NCBI RefSeq assembly: GCF_001039575.1
Contig: NZ_JIBT01000009.1
Span: forward strand, 1 to 64,000
Length of the DNA stretch: 64,000 bases
Origin: Halomonas sp. PR-M31
Lineage (GTDB): Bacteria; Pseudomonadota; Gammaproteobacteria; Pseudomonadales; Halomonadaceae
Direction of reading: 5' to 3'
Of the stretch, positions 1 through 7,254 are shown in pieces. The notes under the pieces were generated by a model. It did no database searches. It was not told the origin of the DNA and worked only from the letters and a program-made list of their open reading frames with translations. How positions within the stretch are numbered: the stretch's first letter is position 1; each line of letters opens with the position of its first letter. The translations under genes and the position numbers were made by a program.

Positions 1-344
1 CCCCAGGGTATGCGCATTGGGCGCCAGTTTGCGAAAACGCTGACCAAAGGGGTAGATGAACAGAATCATCAGCGCGCCCCATAGCCCGTAGTGCAGCGGC
101 CCGGAAACGCCGTAGGTATAGCCGGAGGTAGCAGCAGCGTAGAAGGAGGCGGCCCAGATCCAGGTGGCGGTCATGCTGGCCGCTCCCATGCCGAAGCCAA
201 TACGATGATTAGAGACCATGAAGCGTCGGTGTCCTCCTTGCCTTTCTTGATGGTCAAGGTCAACAGATAGGTACCGCCATAGAAGGCTGCCAGCAGGAGC
301 AGTACCGTGAGGGTGGAAAATTGATAAAAGCCTGCGTCGTTCAA
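1..344 (-). pseudogene. Sodium:solute symporter, N-terminal part, frameshifted and cut by window edge
   Basis: Only the N-terminus is present; the gene continues past position 1. From a TTG at 344 the first frame encodes a short N-terminus (NDAGFYQFSTL), one membrane segment, then KKGKEDTDA, and runs off frame at about position 223. Restoring one base (GACGCTTC to GACGCCTTC) continues as FMVSNHRIGFGMGAAS, then ATWIWAASFYAAATSGYTYG and RKLAPNAHTLG. This matches the first helices of the sodium:solute symporter family, urea/DUR3-like branch. The substrate cannot be told from this fragment. The break sits at a probable CC run, like the other frame breaks in the window, so it may be a sequencing error. 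The TTG start is inferred from the family-like N-terminus; upstream ATGs at 392, 404 and 419 give an unlikely Arg/Pro-rich leader. Confidence 0.7.
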
Positions 345-942
345 AAGAGTATCTCTCGGTTGGGCTGAATGCCGAATTCTTGGCCACGGCATTGCGGCGA
401 TCATCTCGATGGACGGCATCAGCGTTGATGGACGGACCAGCGCAGAAACGTTGACGCTATGGTCGTAGCGGAATGTGGCTTACAAAACGCAGACCGACGC
501 TAATCGATCAGGCCTAGACCTTTAGAGCTTAGGGCGATGCCAGAACTCACGGGTTCAAATAAGCAAAAGGCGTTGGTAGAAGCGACATGAAAAGACTGGT
601 CGCTAGGAGCCAGTATTGCGGGGGGTCGCTAAGGATCGCCTTTCTGACGAAAGGAGGCATATGCTCGGGGATTCATGCGTTTGGGAAAGATATCGCCAAT
701 CACGGCAACAGCAATGAATAGGTACCCGACTAGAACAGGACTTAGCGAATTGTACTTTGTCATGAACTTTCTCTCCGGCGATAGCGTCATGTCGGTTGAC
801 GTTCGTTAACGCTGGTGATGCAGTCATCGGCAAAGCGAGACCAGCGGTGGAGCGAAATAGGCGCCCCACGAGGGCATGACATACTAAAGACAGAGCAATC
901 CCATGTCCAGTTTCCCGGGAAAACTCTCAGCTACGTTCAGCA
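345..942. other. Intergenic stretch with one weak small ORF
   Basis: No convincing long gene lies here. The only candidate is a 44-residue ORF with a good ribosome binding site (629-763, minus). Longer frames in the stretch are rich in Ser, Arg and Cys and lack a binding site. The upstream region of the symporter presumably lies here, but no clear promoter was seen. Confidence 0.5.
629..763 (-). CDS. Possible 44-residue single-pass membrane peptide
   Basis: The ATG at 763 follows a GGAGAGAAAGTTC Shine-Dalgarno region with good spacing. The peptide begins MTKYNSLSPVLVGYLFIAVA and ends with a basic tail (KRMNPRAYASFRQKGDP). Residues 7-24 form one hydrophobic segment, so a single membrane helix with a positively charged cytoplasmic tail is predicted. 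It lies about 285 bp upstream of the sodium:solute symporter on the same strand, so a small accessory subunit of that transporter is possible. I do not recognise the family and it could equally be a chance ORF; the binding site and the amphipathic pattern are the only support. Confidence 0.3.
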   Translation of the reverse strand: MTKYNSLSPVLVGYLFIAVAVIGDIFPKRMNPRAYASFRQKGDP

Positions 943-1899
943 TCAGGCAGTTTCGGTTTGAGCAGGCGATACGGACGACAGCAATGGGCTGCTCGTAGGC
1001 AACAGCATACGGATAGCACGTGGTACCAGTGTCACCTCGAATTCGCGCAGAAAACGCGGTTCACCGTCAAGATTGATTGGAAACGCACCATCCGCACGAA
1101 AGGCAACACGTGAAGTCCGCACCGTGCGTACAAAATCCCCGCTCTCGGGAATACGCTCGAGCTCGCTCATCAACTGGCGCATTTCACCCAAGGATGAGAA
1201 ATGGCGCACGATCAGTATGTCCAGCAAACCATCATCAATCTTGGCTTGAGGCGCCAGCTGTTGGCCCCCTCCAGCCTGAGATCCATTGGCGATGGCGAGT
1301 AGGAAAAGCGGGGCATCTATCTCCTTCTCCTCACCGTCCTCGTGCCAGCGTATAAGCCCACTGTAGGGCCGATAATGCCAAACCTTGAACATGCCCATCA
1401 GTGCGTAGGCGCCGCCACCCAGTACACGCTTGAGCGCTCTTGGTGTCGAGGTGGTCACCTGAGCGCCAAATCCTCCGGAAGCAATGTTGATAAAAAAATC
1501 TTCCCCCAGATGCGCTACGTCCACGGCTCTGGATGAGGCGCTGAGTGCTTCGCGCAGAGCGATCGCTGGCTCGAGAGAGAGACCAAGACCTTGAGCAAGA
1601 TCGTTGGCACTCCCCAACGGCAATATGCCAAGGGATGCACGCTCTGCCTCGTCAAGACGCATCAAGCCATTGACGACCTCGCTGACAGTGCCATCGCCGC
1701 CGCCTACGACCAACCGGCCGATTCCTTCATGGCAGGCTTCCTGCGCGTAGTACAAGCCATCTCCTGCCTCCCAGGTAACGCGCACCTGTAGATCGTAGCC
1801 CTCTTTACGCAGTGCCTTCACGGCCTCGCGGACTTCGAGATTCTGGGACGACTTGCCATTGAGAATCAAACGCGCCGTACCTGCCATTGTATCGGCCAT
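943..1899 (-). CDS. yegS: YegS-like lipid kinase (diacylglycerol kinase catalytic family)
   Basis: 318 residues, close to the usual YegS length. The nucleotide-binding motif GGGDGTVSEV is at about residues 66-75 and LPLGSANDLAQGL at about 93-105; both are signatures of the DAGK catalytic domain. The C-terminal half carries the beta-rich lid typical of bacterial lipid kinases (DDGLLDILIVRHF, LDGEP). It should phosphorylate a lipid such as phosphatidylglycerol or diacylglycerol at the inner membrane. The start MADTMAGTARLILNG places the first beta strand as in relatives. It is followed on the same strand, upstream, by the MgtC-like gene with a 39-bp gap, so the two may be cotranscribed. Confidence 0.88.
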   Translation of the reverse strand: MADTMAGTARLILNGKSSQNLEVREAVKALRKEGYDLQVRVTWEAGDGLYYAQEACHEGIGRLVVGGGDGTVSEVVNGLMRLDEAERASLGILPLGSANDLAQGLGLSLEPAIALREALSASSRAVDVAHLGEDFFINIASGGFGAQVTTSTPRALKRVLGGGAYALMGMFKVWHYRPYSGLIRWHEDGEEKEIDAPLFLLAIANGSQAGGGQQLAPQAKIDDGLLDILIVRHFSSLGEMRQLMSELERIPESGDFVRTVRTSRVAFRADGAFPINLDGEPRFLREFEVTLVPRAIRMLLPTSSPLLSSVSPAQTETA

Positions 1900-1938
1900 T
1901 CCTGCGTTCCTTACTTATGATGTTGTGCTCTTCAGCAA

Positions 1939-2634
1939 TCATGTCGACGACACTAGCCGATACTCTTGAATGGTATTCGAGTCCCGCAGATAGGCCGCCA
2001 GTCTGGCCAAATTCTGCTGATTGTTGGTTTGCAATACCATATGGTAACGATAAAGGGTGCCGCGTTCCCCCAGACTATAGCTCATTGATTTGATGGTGCA
2101 TCCATGCTCGGTAATCATCTTACGTACCTTCACCTCATCGTCTACCGCATCAATGGCGTAGCACAGCATATGATCGGCGAAGAACTTGCTAGGCAGACGG
2201 TTTTCCACCCAGCGAAAGGTCGAAAGCGTCACCAACGTTGCAATGGTTGACACCACCGCAAGATAGAAAAAGCCGATACCAAACAGGATGCCCAACGCCG
2301 AGGTAACCCAGATCGATGCTGCCGTAGTCAGACCACGTACCGTCAAGCCTTCCTTGAAAATCACTCCCGCGCCTAGAAACCCGATGCCGGTCATGATGCC
2401 TTGCGCCATGCGAGTGGGATCGGTCCGTATTGCCGTCTCCGCCAGGCTGCTGCCTGCCATCCATTCACCCTGGTGTACGGAAACCAGCATCAGCATCGCC
2501 GACGCGCCGCATACCAGGGCATGAGTACGAAACCCTGCCGGGCGACCGTGATAGCTGCGCTCCAGCCCAATCAGGCTACCCGCAAGCCAGGCGGTGCCTA
2601 GATTGATCATAATCGCTAGTGAAACGTCGGACAT
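1939..2634 (-). CDS. MgtC/SapB family membrane protein
   Basis: The chosen start MSDVSLAIMI follows AGGGAAGG at proper spacing; a more distal ATG at 2652 has no binding site. About 231 residues. The N-terminal part has the MgtC signature (GSLIGLERSYHGRPAGFRTH, then TDPTRMAQGIMTGIGFLGAG and GLTVRGLTTAASIWVTSALG) with four or five membrane helices. The C-terminal ~80 residues form a soluble ACT-like domain, as in the longer MgtC/SapB proteins. MgtC relatives are linked to growth in low magnesium and to membrane ATPase control, but many environmental members have no assigned role. Likely cotranscribed with yegS downstream and divergent from the formate/nitrite-type channel gene. Confidence 0.85.
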   Translation of the reverse strand: MSDVSLAIMINLGTAWLAGSLIGLERSYHGRPAGFRTHALVCGASAMLMLVSVHQGEWMAGSSLAETAIRTDPTRMAQGIMTGIGFLGAGVIFKEGLTVRGLTTAASIWVTSALGILFGIGFFYLAVVSTIATLVTLSTFRWVENRLPSKFFADHMLCYAIDAVDDEVKVRKMITEHGCTIKSMSYSLGERGTLYRYHMVLQTNNQQNLARLAAYLRDSNTIQEYRLVSST

Positions 2635-2744
2635 GTACCTTCCCTGCATCAATCAACCATGTTTATCTAAAATACAGCTTTCCAAGGAACATCGTTCAGA
2701 ATTTGATCCTAGAACCTTTTGAATGCAGTTGATCCGCTGAATAA

Positions 2745-2777
2745 GCGATAAGACGTTGCGGTACTGAATCTTATCGC
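2745..2777. promoter_or_regulatory. 9-bp inverted repeat in the mgtC/fnt divergent region
   Basis: Perfect arms GCGATAAGA (2745-2753) and TCTTATCGC (2769-2777) with a 15-bp spacer, 47 bp before the predicted start of the downstream channel gene. It could be an operator for a dimeric regulator or a leader hairpin. No family can be assigned. Confidence 0.35.
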
Positions 2778-2823
2778 CCACATTCAAAGACACCTGCTTT
2801 CTCCATTGGAAGGAATCGCCCCT

Positions 2824-3633
2824 TTGTCCACGATCAACGACTCATCTAGCGTCTCCGATTCAGAAAACAACTCTCAACAAACCGAAGTAGCCGCCATACA
2901 CAAGACGATCCGTACTCAAGGAGAAAAAGAGCTTGGTCGTACCGTTTCGGCGCTGCTGTGGTCGGCCATTGCTGCCGGCCTGTCAATGAGTTTCTCGATG
3001 CTGGCCATCGGTTTGATCAAATCGCATCTTCCGGAAAACGATATCGGCGTATTGATTTCCTCGCTGGGATACGCCGTCGGCTTCATCGTGGTCATTCTGG
3101 CGCATCAACAGCTCTTTACCGAAAACACCGTTACTGCGGTACTGCCCTTGGTGACCGATCCGGGATTCTACAAGCTTTTCTGTCTGCTGCGTTTATGGAG
3201 CGTGGTACTCATCGGCAATCTGATCGGTGTCGCGATCTCCGCCTATCTTCTTTTGGCCATGCCCTTGTTCGATACCCAGACCCACGGCGTTTTCATTGCC
3301 CTGGGAGAAAAGATCATGAAAAACGACGTTAGCCAAATGTTCGCCAAAGGCGCCATCGCCGGCTGGATGATTGCGACCATGGTATGGCTGCTACCCGCAG
3401 CCGGAGAGGCCAAGGTCTGGGTGATCTTGATCATTACTTCTCTGATCGGCCTTGGGGGATTCACTCACATCATCGTGGGTTCCACGGAGGTGCTGTATCT
3501 GGTTTTCGACGGCAAGGCCAGCATGAGCGACTACGCCTTCAAGTTTGCGCTACCGACACTACTGGGTAACGTCCTGGGAGGCACCTTCATCTTTGCATTG
3601 ATCAGTCATGCCCAAGTTCGCAGCGACAACTGA
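2824..3633 (+). CDS. Formate/nitrite transporter family protein (YfdC-like)
   Basis: About 269 residues with six membrane helices in the FNT arrangement. The soluble N-terminal ~45 residues (Ser/Glu-rich, then RTQGEKELGRTVSALLWSAI) are typical of the YfdC branch rather than FocA/NirC. Conserved FNT-like features include LAHQQLFTENTVTAVLPL in the second half of helix 2 and the region ending GGFTHIIVGSTEVLYLVF, which contains the pore-loop histidine. It should be a passive channel for a small anion. The start is a TTG at 2824 with AAGGA nine bases upstream; another TTG at 2806 has no binding site. A strong terminator follows. Confidence 0.85.
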   Translation: MSTINDSSSVSDSENNSQQTEVAAIHKTIRTQGEKELGRTVSALLWSAIAAGLSMSFSMLAIGLIKSHLPENDIGVLISSLGYAVGFIVVILAHQQLFTENTVTAVLPLVTDPGFYKLFCLLRLWSVVLIGNLIGVAISAYLLLAMPLFDTQTHGVFIALGEKIMKNDVSQMFAKGAIAGWMIATMVWLLPAAGEAKVWVILIITSLIGLGGFTHIIVGSTEVLYLVFDGKASMSDYAFKFALPTLLGNVLGGTFIFALISHAQVRSDN

Positions 3634-3665
3634 ACAGTCGCGAGCCGCAGCGTGGTGTTTCAAAA

Positions 3666-3694
3666 AAATCGGCCGCCCTGAAGGCGGCCGATTT
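3666..3694. terminator. Bidirectional rho-independent terminator
   Basis: A 12-bp perfect stem AAATCGGCCGCC/GGCGGCCGATTT with a 5-base loop, an A-run on the left and a T/A-rich right flank. It lies between the convergent channel gene and leuA and can serve both. Confidence 0.9.
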
Positions 3695-3723
3695 CATTAA
3701 AAAAAGATAGGCTTCATGAATTT

Positions 3724-5421
3724 TCAAGCATTCGCGGCCTGAGCCTGTGAAGCGCCGAGTATGTCAGAGGCGGCACTGCTGCGATTGATCGCCGAGAGCA
3801 CCGCCTTGAGGGAGGCGCTCACCGTATCGCCGTCCTCGGCCATGCCGCTGACCCTTACCCCGTCCACGTTGAGCTGCACGAAGGCGATGGCCACGGCATC
3901 GCTCCCTTCCCCCAGCGCGTGCTCGCCATAGTCCACCACGTTGATGTTCTGGCCGGTATGACACTGCCAGGCGTCCATGAAGGCGGAAATCGCTCCGTTT
4001 CCCTGGCCTTCGAGCGCAATGGTATCGCCATTATGCATCAAGGTTGCCGTCAATCTTTCAGCGCCTTCCCGATCCAAACGATAGCCCTTTAGGGTCAACG
4101 GAGCATCACGCAGGAAGGTATCGAGCAGGATATCCCGAATCATCTGGCTCGAGAGTTCGCCATTGGTTTTTTCGCTGGCAGCTTGAACATGAGGCGCCAG
4201 TTCCAAGGTCATCCAGCGCGGCAAGCTGATACCGAAATCCCGCTCGAGCAAGAAGGCCATGCCGCCCTTGCCAGACTGGCTGTTGACACGAATCACCGCC
4301 TGATAGTCACGGCCCAGGTCCTTGGGGTCGATGGGCAGATAGGCCACCTGCCAGGCCTCGCCCTCCTGCTGCTTGTGCAGGCACTTGCGAATGGCGTCCT
4401 GATGACTGCCGGAGAAGGCGGTGTAGACCAGCTCACCGATCCAGGGGTGACGTGGATGTACCTCCAGGCCAGTGCATTCGGTGCACACCTGAATGATCTC
4501 ATCCGGGTTGGAAAGATCGAGCTTCGGATCGATGCCCTGGCTGTAGAGATTCATCGCTAAGGTGACGATGTCCATGTTGCCGGTGCGTTCGCCGTTACCC
4601 AAGAGCGTTCCCTCGACGCGATCGGCGCCGGCCAGCAGCCCCAGTTCCGCCGCTGCCGCAGCACCGCCTCGGTCATTGTGGGTATGCAGCGAGATGATCG
4701 CGCTTTCACGGTTGTTGAGATGAGTGACGAAGTACTCGATCTGATCGGCGAAATGATTGACCGGCCCCACTTCGACGGTGGCCGGCAGGTTGAGAATGCA
4801 GGGCTTTTCCGGCGTTGGCTGCCAGACGTCCATCACCGCCTCGCAAATCTCCACGGCGAAATCCAGCTCGGTGCTGGTGAAGCTTTCCGGGGAATACTGG
4901 AAGGTCCAGTGGGTGTCCGGATAGCGCGCCGCGTGTTCCATGACCCAGCGAGCGCCCTGCTCGGCGATACCGATGATGCCTTCACGCTCCTGCTCGAAGA
5001 CCCGCTCACGCTGCACTTTGGAAGTGGAGTTGTAGACGTGAACGATAGCGCGTTTGGCACCCTCCAGTGCGGCAAAGGTCTTCTCGATCAGATGCTCCCG
5101 AGCCTGCACCAACACTTGGATGTTTACGCCTTCCGGAATCTGGTCTTCCTCGATCAGCCAGCGCACGAAATCGTAGTCGTGCTGACTGGCTGCAGGAAAA
5201 CCGATCTCGATTTCCGTCAAACCGACCTTGACCAGCAAGGCCCAAAGTCGCTTCTTCTGCTCCACGCTCATAGGCTCGAGTAGCGCTTGGTTGCCGTCGC
5301 GCAGATCGACGCTGGCCCAGTAGGGTGCCTGGGTCAAGGTGCGGGAAGGCCATTGACGATTAATGAGCGGGACCGGCTCTGCCGGCGCGTATTTGCGATG
5401 ATCAAAAGCAGTAGAAGCCAT
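3724..5421 (-). CDS. leuA: 2-isopropylmalate synthase
   Basis: 565 residues, the long LeuA type (IPMS type 2). It condenses 2-oxoisovalerate with acetyl-CoA, the first committed step of leucine synthesis. The TIM-barrel catalytic part has [13 protein letters not shown] at about 36-47 (metal/substrate Arg-Asp) and the metal-binding [10 protein letters not shown] at about 245. [18 protein letters not shown] follows. The C-terminal ~130 residues form the LeuA allosteric (leucine-binding) domain. ATG at 5421 is preceded by AAGGAC. It stands alone, divergent from an Lrp-family gene 259 bp away; in related bacteria Lrp-type regulators respond to leucine, so control by the neighbour is plausible but not shown. 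Confidence 0.96.
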   Translation of the reverse strand: MASTAFDHRKYAPAEPVPLINRQWPSRTLTQAPYWASVDLRDGNQALLEPMSVEQKKRLWALLVKVGLTEIEIGFPAASQHDYDFVRWLIEEDQIPEGVNIQVLVQAREHLIEKTFAALEGAKRAIVHVYNSTSKVQRERVFEQEREGIIGIAEQGARWVMEHAARYPDTHWTFQYSPESFTSTELDFAVEICEAVMDVWQPTPEKPCILNLPATVEVGPVNHFADQIEYFVTHLNNRESAIISLHTHNDRGGAAAAAELGLLAGADRVEGTLLGNGERTGNMDIVTLAMNLYSQGIDPKLDLSNPDEIIQVCTECTGLEVHPRHPWIGELVYTAFSGSHQDAIRKCLHKQQEGEAWQVAYLPIDPKDLGRDYQAVIRVNSQSGKGGMAFLLERDFGISLPRWMTLELAPHVQAASEKTNGELSSQMIRDILLDTFLRDAPLTLKGYRLDREGAERLTATLMHNGDTIALEGQGNGAISAFMDAWQCHTGQNINVVDYGEHALGEGSDAVAIAFVQLNVDGVRVSGMAEDGDTVSASLKAVLSAINRSSAASDILGASQAQAANA

Positions 5422-5584
5422 GGGTCGTGTCCTTGCCGGAGACTGATGCCGGATGTCAGCTTGGCCGGCGAATGTTTGAACGATGTGTCAGACCTTGTGA
5501 GTCTAGCGCCGACAAGGGCTCTTGTGGAGCCGCTGCCGGCACAACGGGATTATCGCGATAACGACAGTGTCCAGCTTACGCCAT

Positions 5585-5614
5585 TTGACTACACAGAAGA
5601 TTGCGAAATAAGAT
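5585..5614 (+). promoter_or_regulatory. Sigma-70-type promoter of the Lrp-family gene
   Basis: TTGACT (5585-5590) and TAAGAT (5609-5614) are separated by 18 bp, placing transcription start near 5621 and leaving a leader of about 60 nt before the TTG start codon. The A/T-rich leader downstream holds short palindromic stretches that could bind the regulator itself. Confidence 0.6.
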
Positions 5615-5680
5615 GAGATTTTAGCCTTAAATGGCATAAAATAGCGCTATAAATCAATTGAGCGACACGGAATTTCTCTC

Positions 5681-6166
5681 TTGCCAACAAACGAGACTTC
5701 TACTGCGCTAGATCGCTATGATCGCTACATTCTCGACATCCTGCAGCGCGAAGGCCGCATCAGTAACCAGGAACTGGCGGAGCGTATCGGGCTTTCGCCG
5801 TCGCCTTGTCTGCGTCGGGTTCGGGCACTTGAGGAAAACGGGCTGATTACCGGCTATCGCGCTCTGGTGGACGCAAAACGGCTCGGCTACAGCCTGATGG
5901 TGCTGCTGCACATCTCAATGGATCGTCACACCCCGGAGCGATTTGCTAATTTTGAGAAGGAAATAGGCGCCTTGCCTCAAGTCCTCGAATGCCTTCTGAT
6001 TACCGGCCAGGAGGCCGACTATCAGCTCAAGGTGGTGGTACGGGACATGGATGACTACCAGAACCTGCTGCTCAATCGCATCACTCGAATCGAAGGCGTC
6101 AGCGGCGTGCATTCAAGCTTCGTGCTGCGCCGAGTGATCGACCATCCCCCGGCACCAACAAGCTGA
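5681..6166 (+). CDS. Lrp/AsnC family transcriptional regulator
   Basis: 161 residues, the standard length. The N-terminal winged helix-turn-helix (YILDILQREGRISNQELAER followed by IGLSPSPCLRRVRALEENGL) occupies residues 16-60. The RAM/AsnC ligand domain follows, with LITGQEADYQLKVVV near 110-125. It should bind DNA as a dimer or higher oligomer and sense an amino acid. The start is TTG at 5681; a GGAA about ten bases upstream is a weak binding site, but no other in-frame start fits the promoter. It is divergent from leuA, so leucine-linked regulation is a reasonable guess. Confidence 0.92.
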   Translation: MPTNETSTALDRYDRYILDILQREGRISNQELAERIGLSPSPCLRRVRALEENGLITGYRALVDAKRLGYSLMVLLHISMDRHTPERFANFEKEIGALPQVLECLLITGQEADYQLKVVVRDMDDYQNLLLNRITRIEGVSGVHSSFVLRRVIDHPPAPTS

Positions 6167-6271
6167 AGCATATGCATTGATGTCTTCATCAAGAGATGGG
6201 AATGAGCAGCCTTGATCAGCAGGAATGTGACATTCTATTCCGATACTCCCGACACACTCCATGGATGATTC

Positions 6272-6565
6272 ATGCAAACTGATGGTTTTTTCAACTGGCT
6301 CGGTGAGAGCATTGGCGATGCAATTCGCGCCTTGGTCGATCTTTTTTCGGACTTTTTTGCCAGCATTGGCATTTTCATTTACGAATTCATCGAAGGATTA
6401 TCCGGCTCTCTAGGTATCAACACGTCGCTGTTCAACATGGTGATGCTGGTGATCGGTCTGCTATTGCTGCTCAAAGGCATTCGCAGCTTCCTGAGTCGTT
6501 CCCTCATCGGGGGCATCGTCTGGACGGTGATCGGCCTGCTGGTGCTGAGCTGGCTCATGGCGTGA
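6272..6565 (+). CDS. Small membrane protein of unknown function
   Basis: 97 residues. Residues 15-47 are hydrophobic and aromatic (LVDLFSDFFASIGIFIYEFI), followed by two clear transmembrane segments at about 54-67 (NMVMLVIGLLLLLKGI) and 76-95 (LIGGIVWTVIGLLVLSWLM), separated by a short basic loop. I do not recognise a family. It stands between the Lrp gene and the IalB-like gene on the same strand. Codon use looks ordinary for the region, which supports a real gene. Confidence 0.6.
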   Translation: MQTDGFFNWLGESIGDAIRALVDLFSDFFASIGIFIYEFIEGLSGSLGINTSLFNMVMLVIGLLLLLKGIRSFLSRSLIGGIVWTVIGLLVLSWLMA

Positions 6566-6649
6566 TGAAAACCTTTCCACGCCCATGACGAAGCCCATTC
6601 GGTCACGTAAAGTAGCGGGGGTGGACCACAACCAGGGACGACATATCCT

Positions 6650-7174
6650 ATGCTTTCTCGTTTCAAACTACGGCTTGGACTCTTCGCGCTGCTGCTATGC
6701 GGCGGGCTTCTCCCTCCAGCCTTCGCACAGCAGGGTCAAGCAGGCCCCAACATGAGCGTCGAAAACTTCCAGGACTGGGAGGTGCGCTGCCCTCAAGATG
6801 GCGGCAGTGCAGAACTCTGTTCAATGATGCAGCTGGTCGACAATCCCCAGGGCGGCCAGCCCATCATGCAGGTCATCATGGCCTATCCCAAGGAGCTGGA
6901 CGCACCAGCGATGGCGTTCATTTTACCTTTGGGTACGCGCCTGGCGCCGGGTCTGCAGCTGGTCGTCGATAGCAACGAGCCAATCAACTTCCCCTATCAA
7001 ATGTGCCAGGAGCAGGGCTGCCGTGCGGACATCCCGGTCACGGAAACCCTGCGCCAGCAGATGCGAAATGGCACCCGTGCCACCGTCAGCATCATGGGGC
7101 CGCGGGGAGAACGCCTAGATCTGCCGGTGTCGCTGCAAGGTTTTACCGCCGCCAACGACCGTATTGCCCGCTGA
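6650..7174 (+). CDS. Invasion-associated locus B (IalB) family secreted protein
   Basis: 174 residues with a signal peptide (LGLFALLLCGGLLPPAFAQQ, cleavage after Ala-26 or so). The mature part has the IalB pattern: DWEVRCPQDG near 38-47, paired cysteines (ELCSMM; CQEQGCRAD), LPLGTRLAPGLQLVVD and a hydrophobic C-terminus. IalB-family proteins are periplasmic beta-rich proteins named after a Bartonella invasion locus; in free-living bacteria their role is not established, so no host interaction is implied. The ATG follows a purine-rich AGGGACG stretch. A strong terminator follows the stop. Confidence 0.85.
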   Translation: MLSRFKLRLGLFALLLCGGLLPPAFAQQGQAGPNMSVENFQDWEVRCPQDGGSAELCSMMQLVDNPQGGQPIMQVIMAYPKELDAPAMAFILPLGTRLAPGLQLVVDSNEPINFPYQMCQEQGCRADIPVTETLRQQMRNGTRATVSIMGPRGERLDLPVSLQGFTAANDRIAR

Positions 7175-7197
7175 TCTTCATATCAGTAGGCGTAAAT

Positions 7198-7229
7198 AAA
7201 ACGGGCCGCTCATTCGAGCGGCCCGTTTT
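7198..7229. terminator. Bidirectional rho-independent terminator
   Basis: A 13-bp perfect stem AAAACGGGCCGCT/AGCGGCCCGTTTT with a 6-base loop between the convergent IalB-like gene and pepN. Confidence 0.92.
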
Positions 7230-7254
7230 ATTCGGCATTGGCGAGCTTTCAACG

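Noticed and set aside
603-869. 88-residue minus-strand ORF
   Set aside because: Cys/Ser/Arg-rich, no binding site and overlaps a better small ORF in another frame.
4678-5283. 201-residue plus-strand ORF opposite leuA
   Set aside because: Shadow of a conserved catalytic domain.
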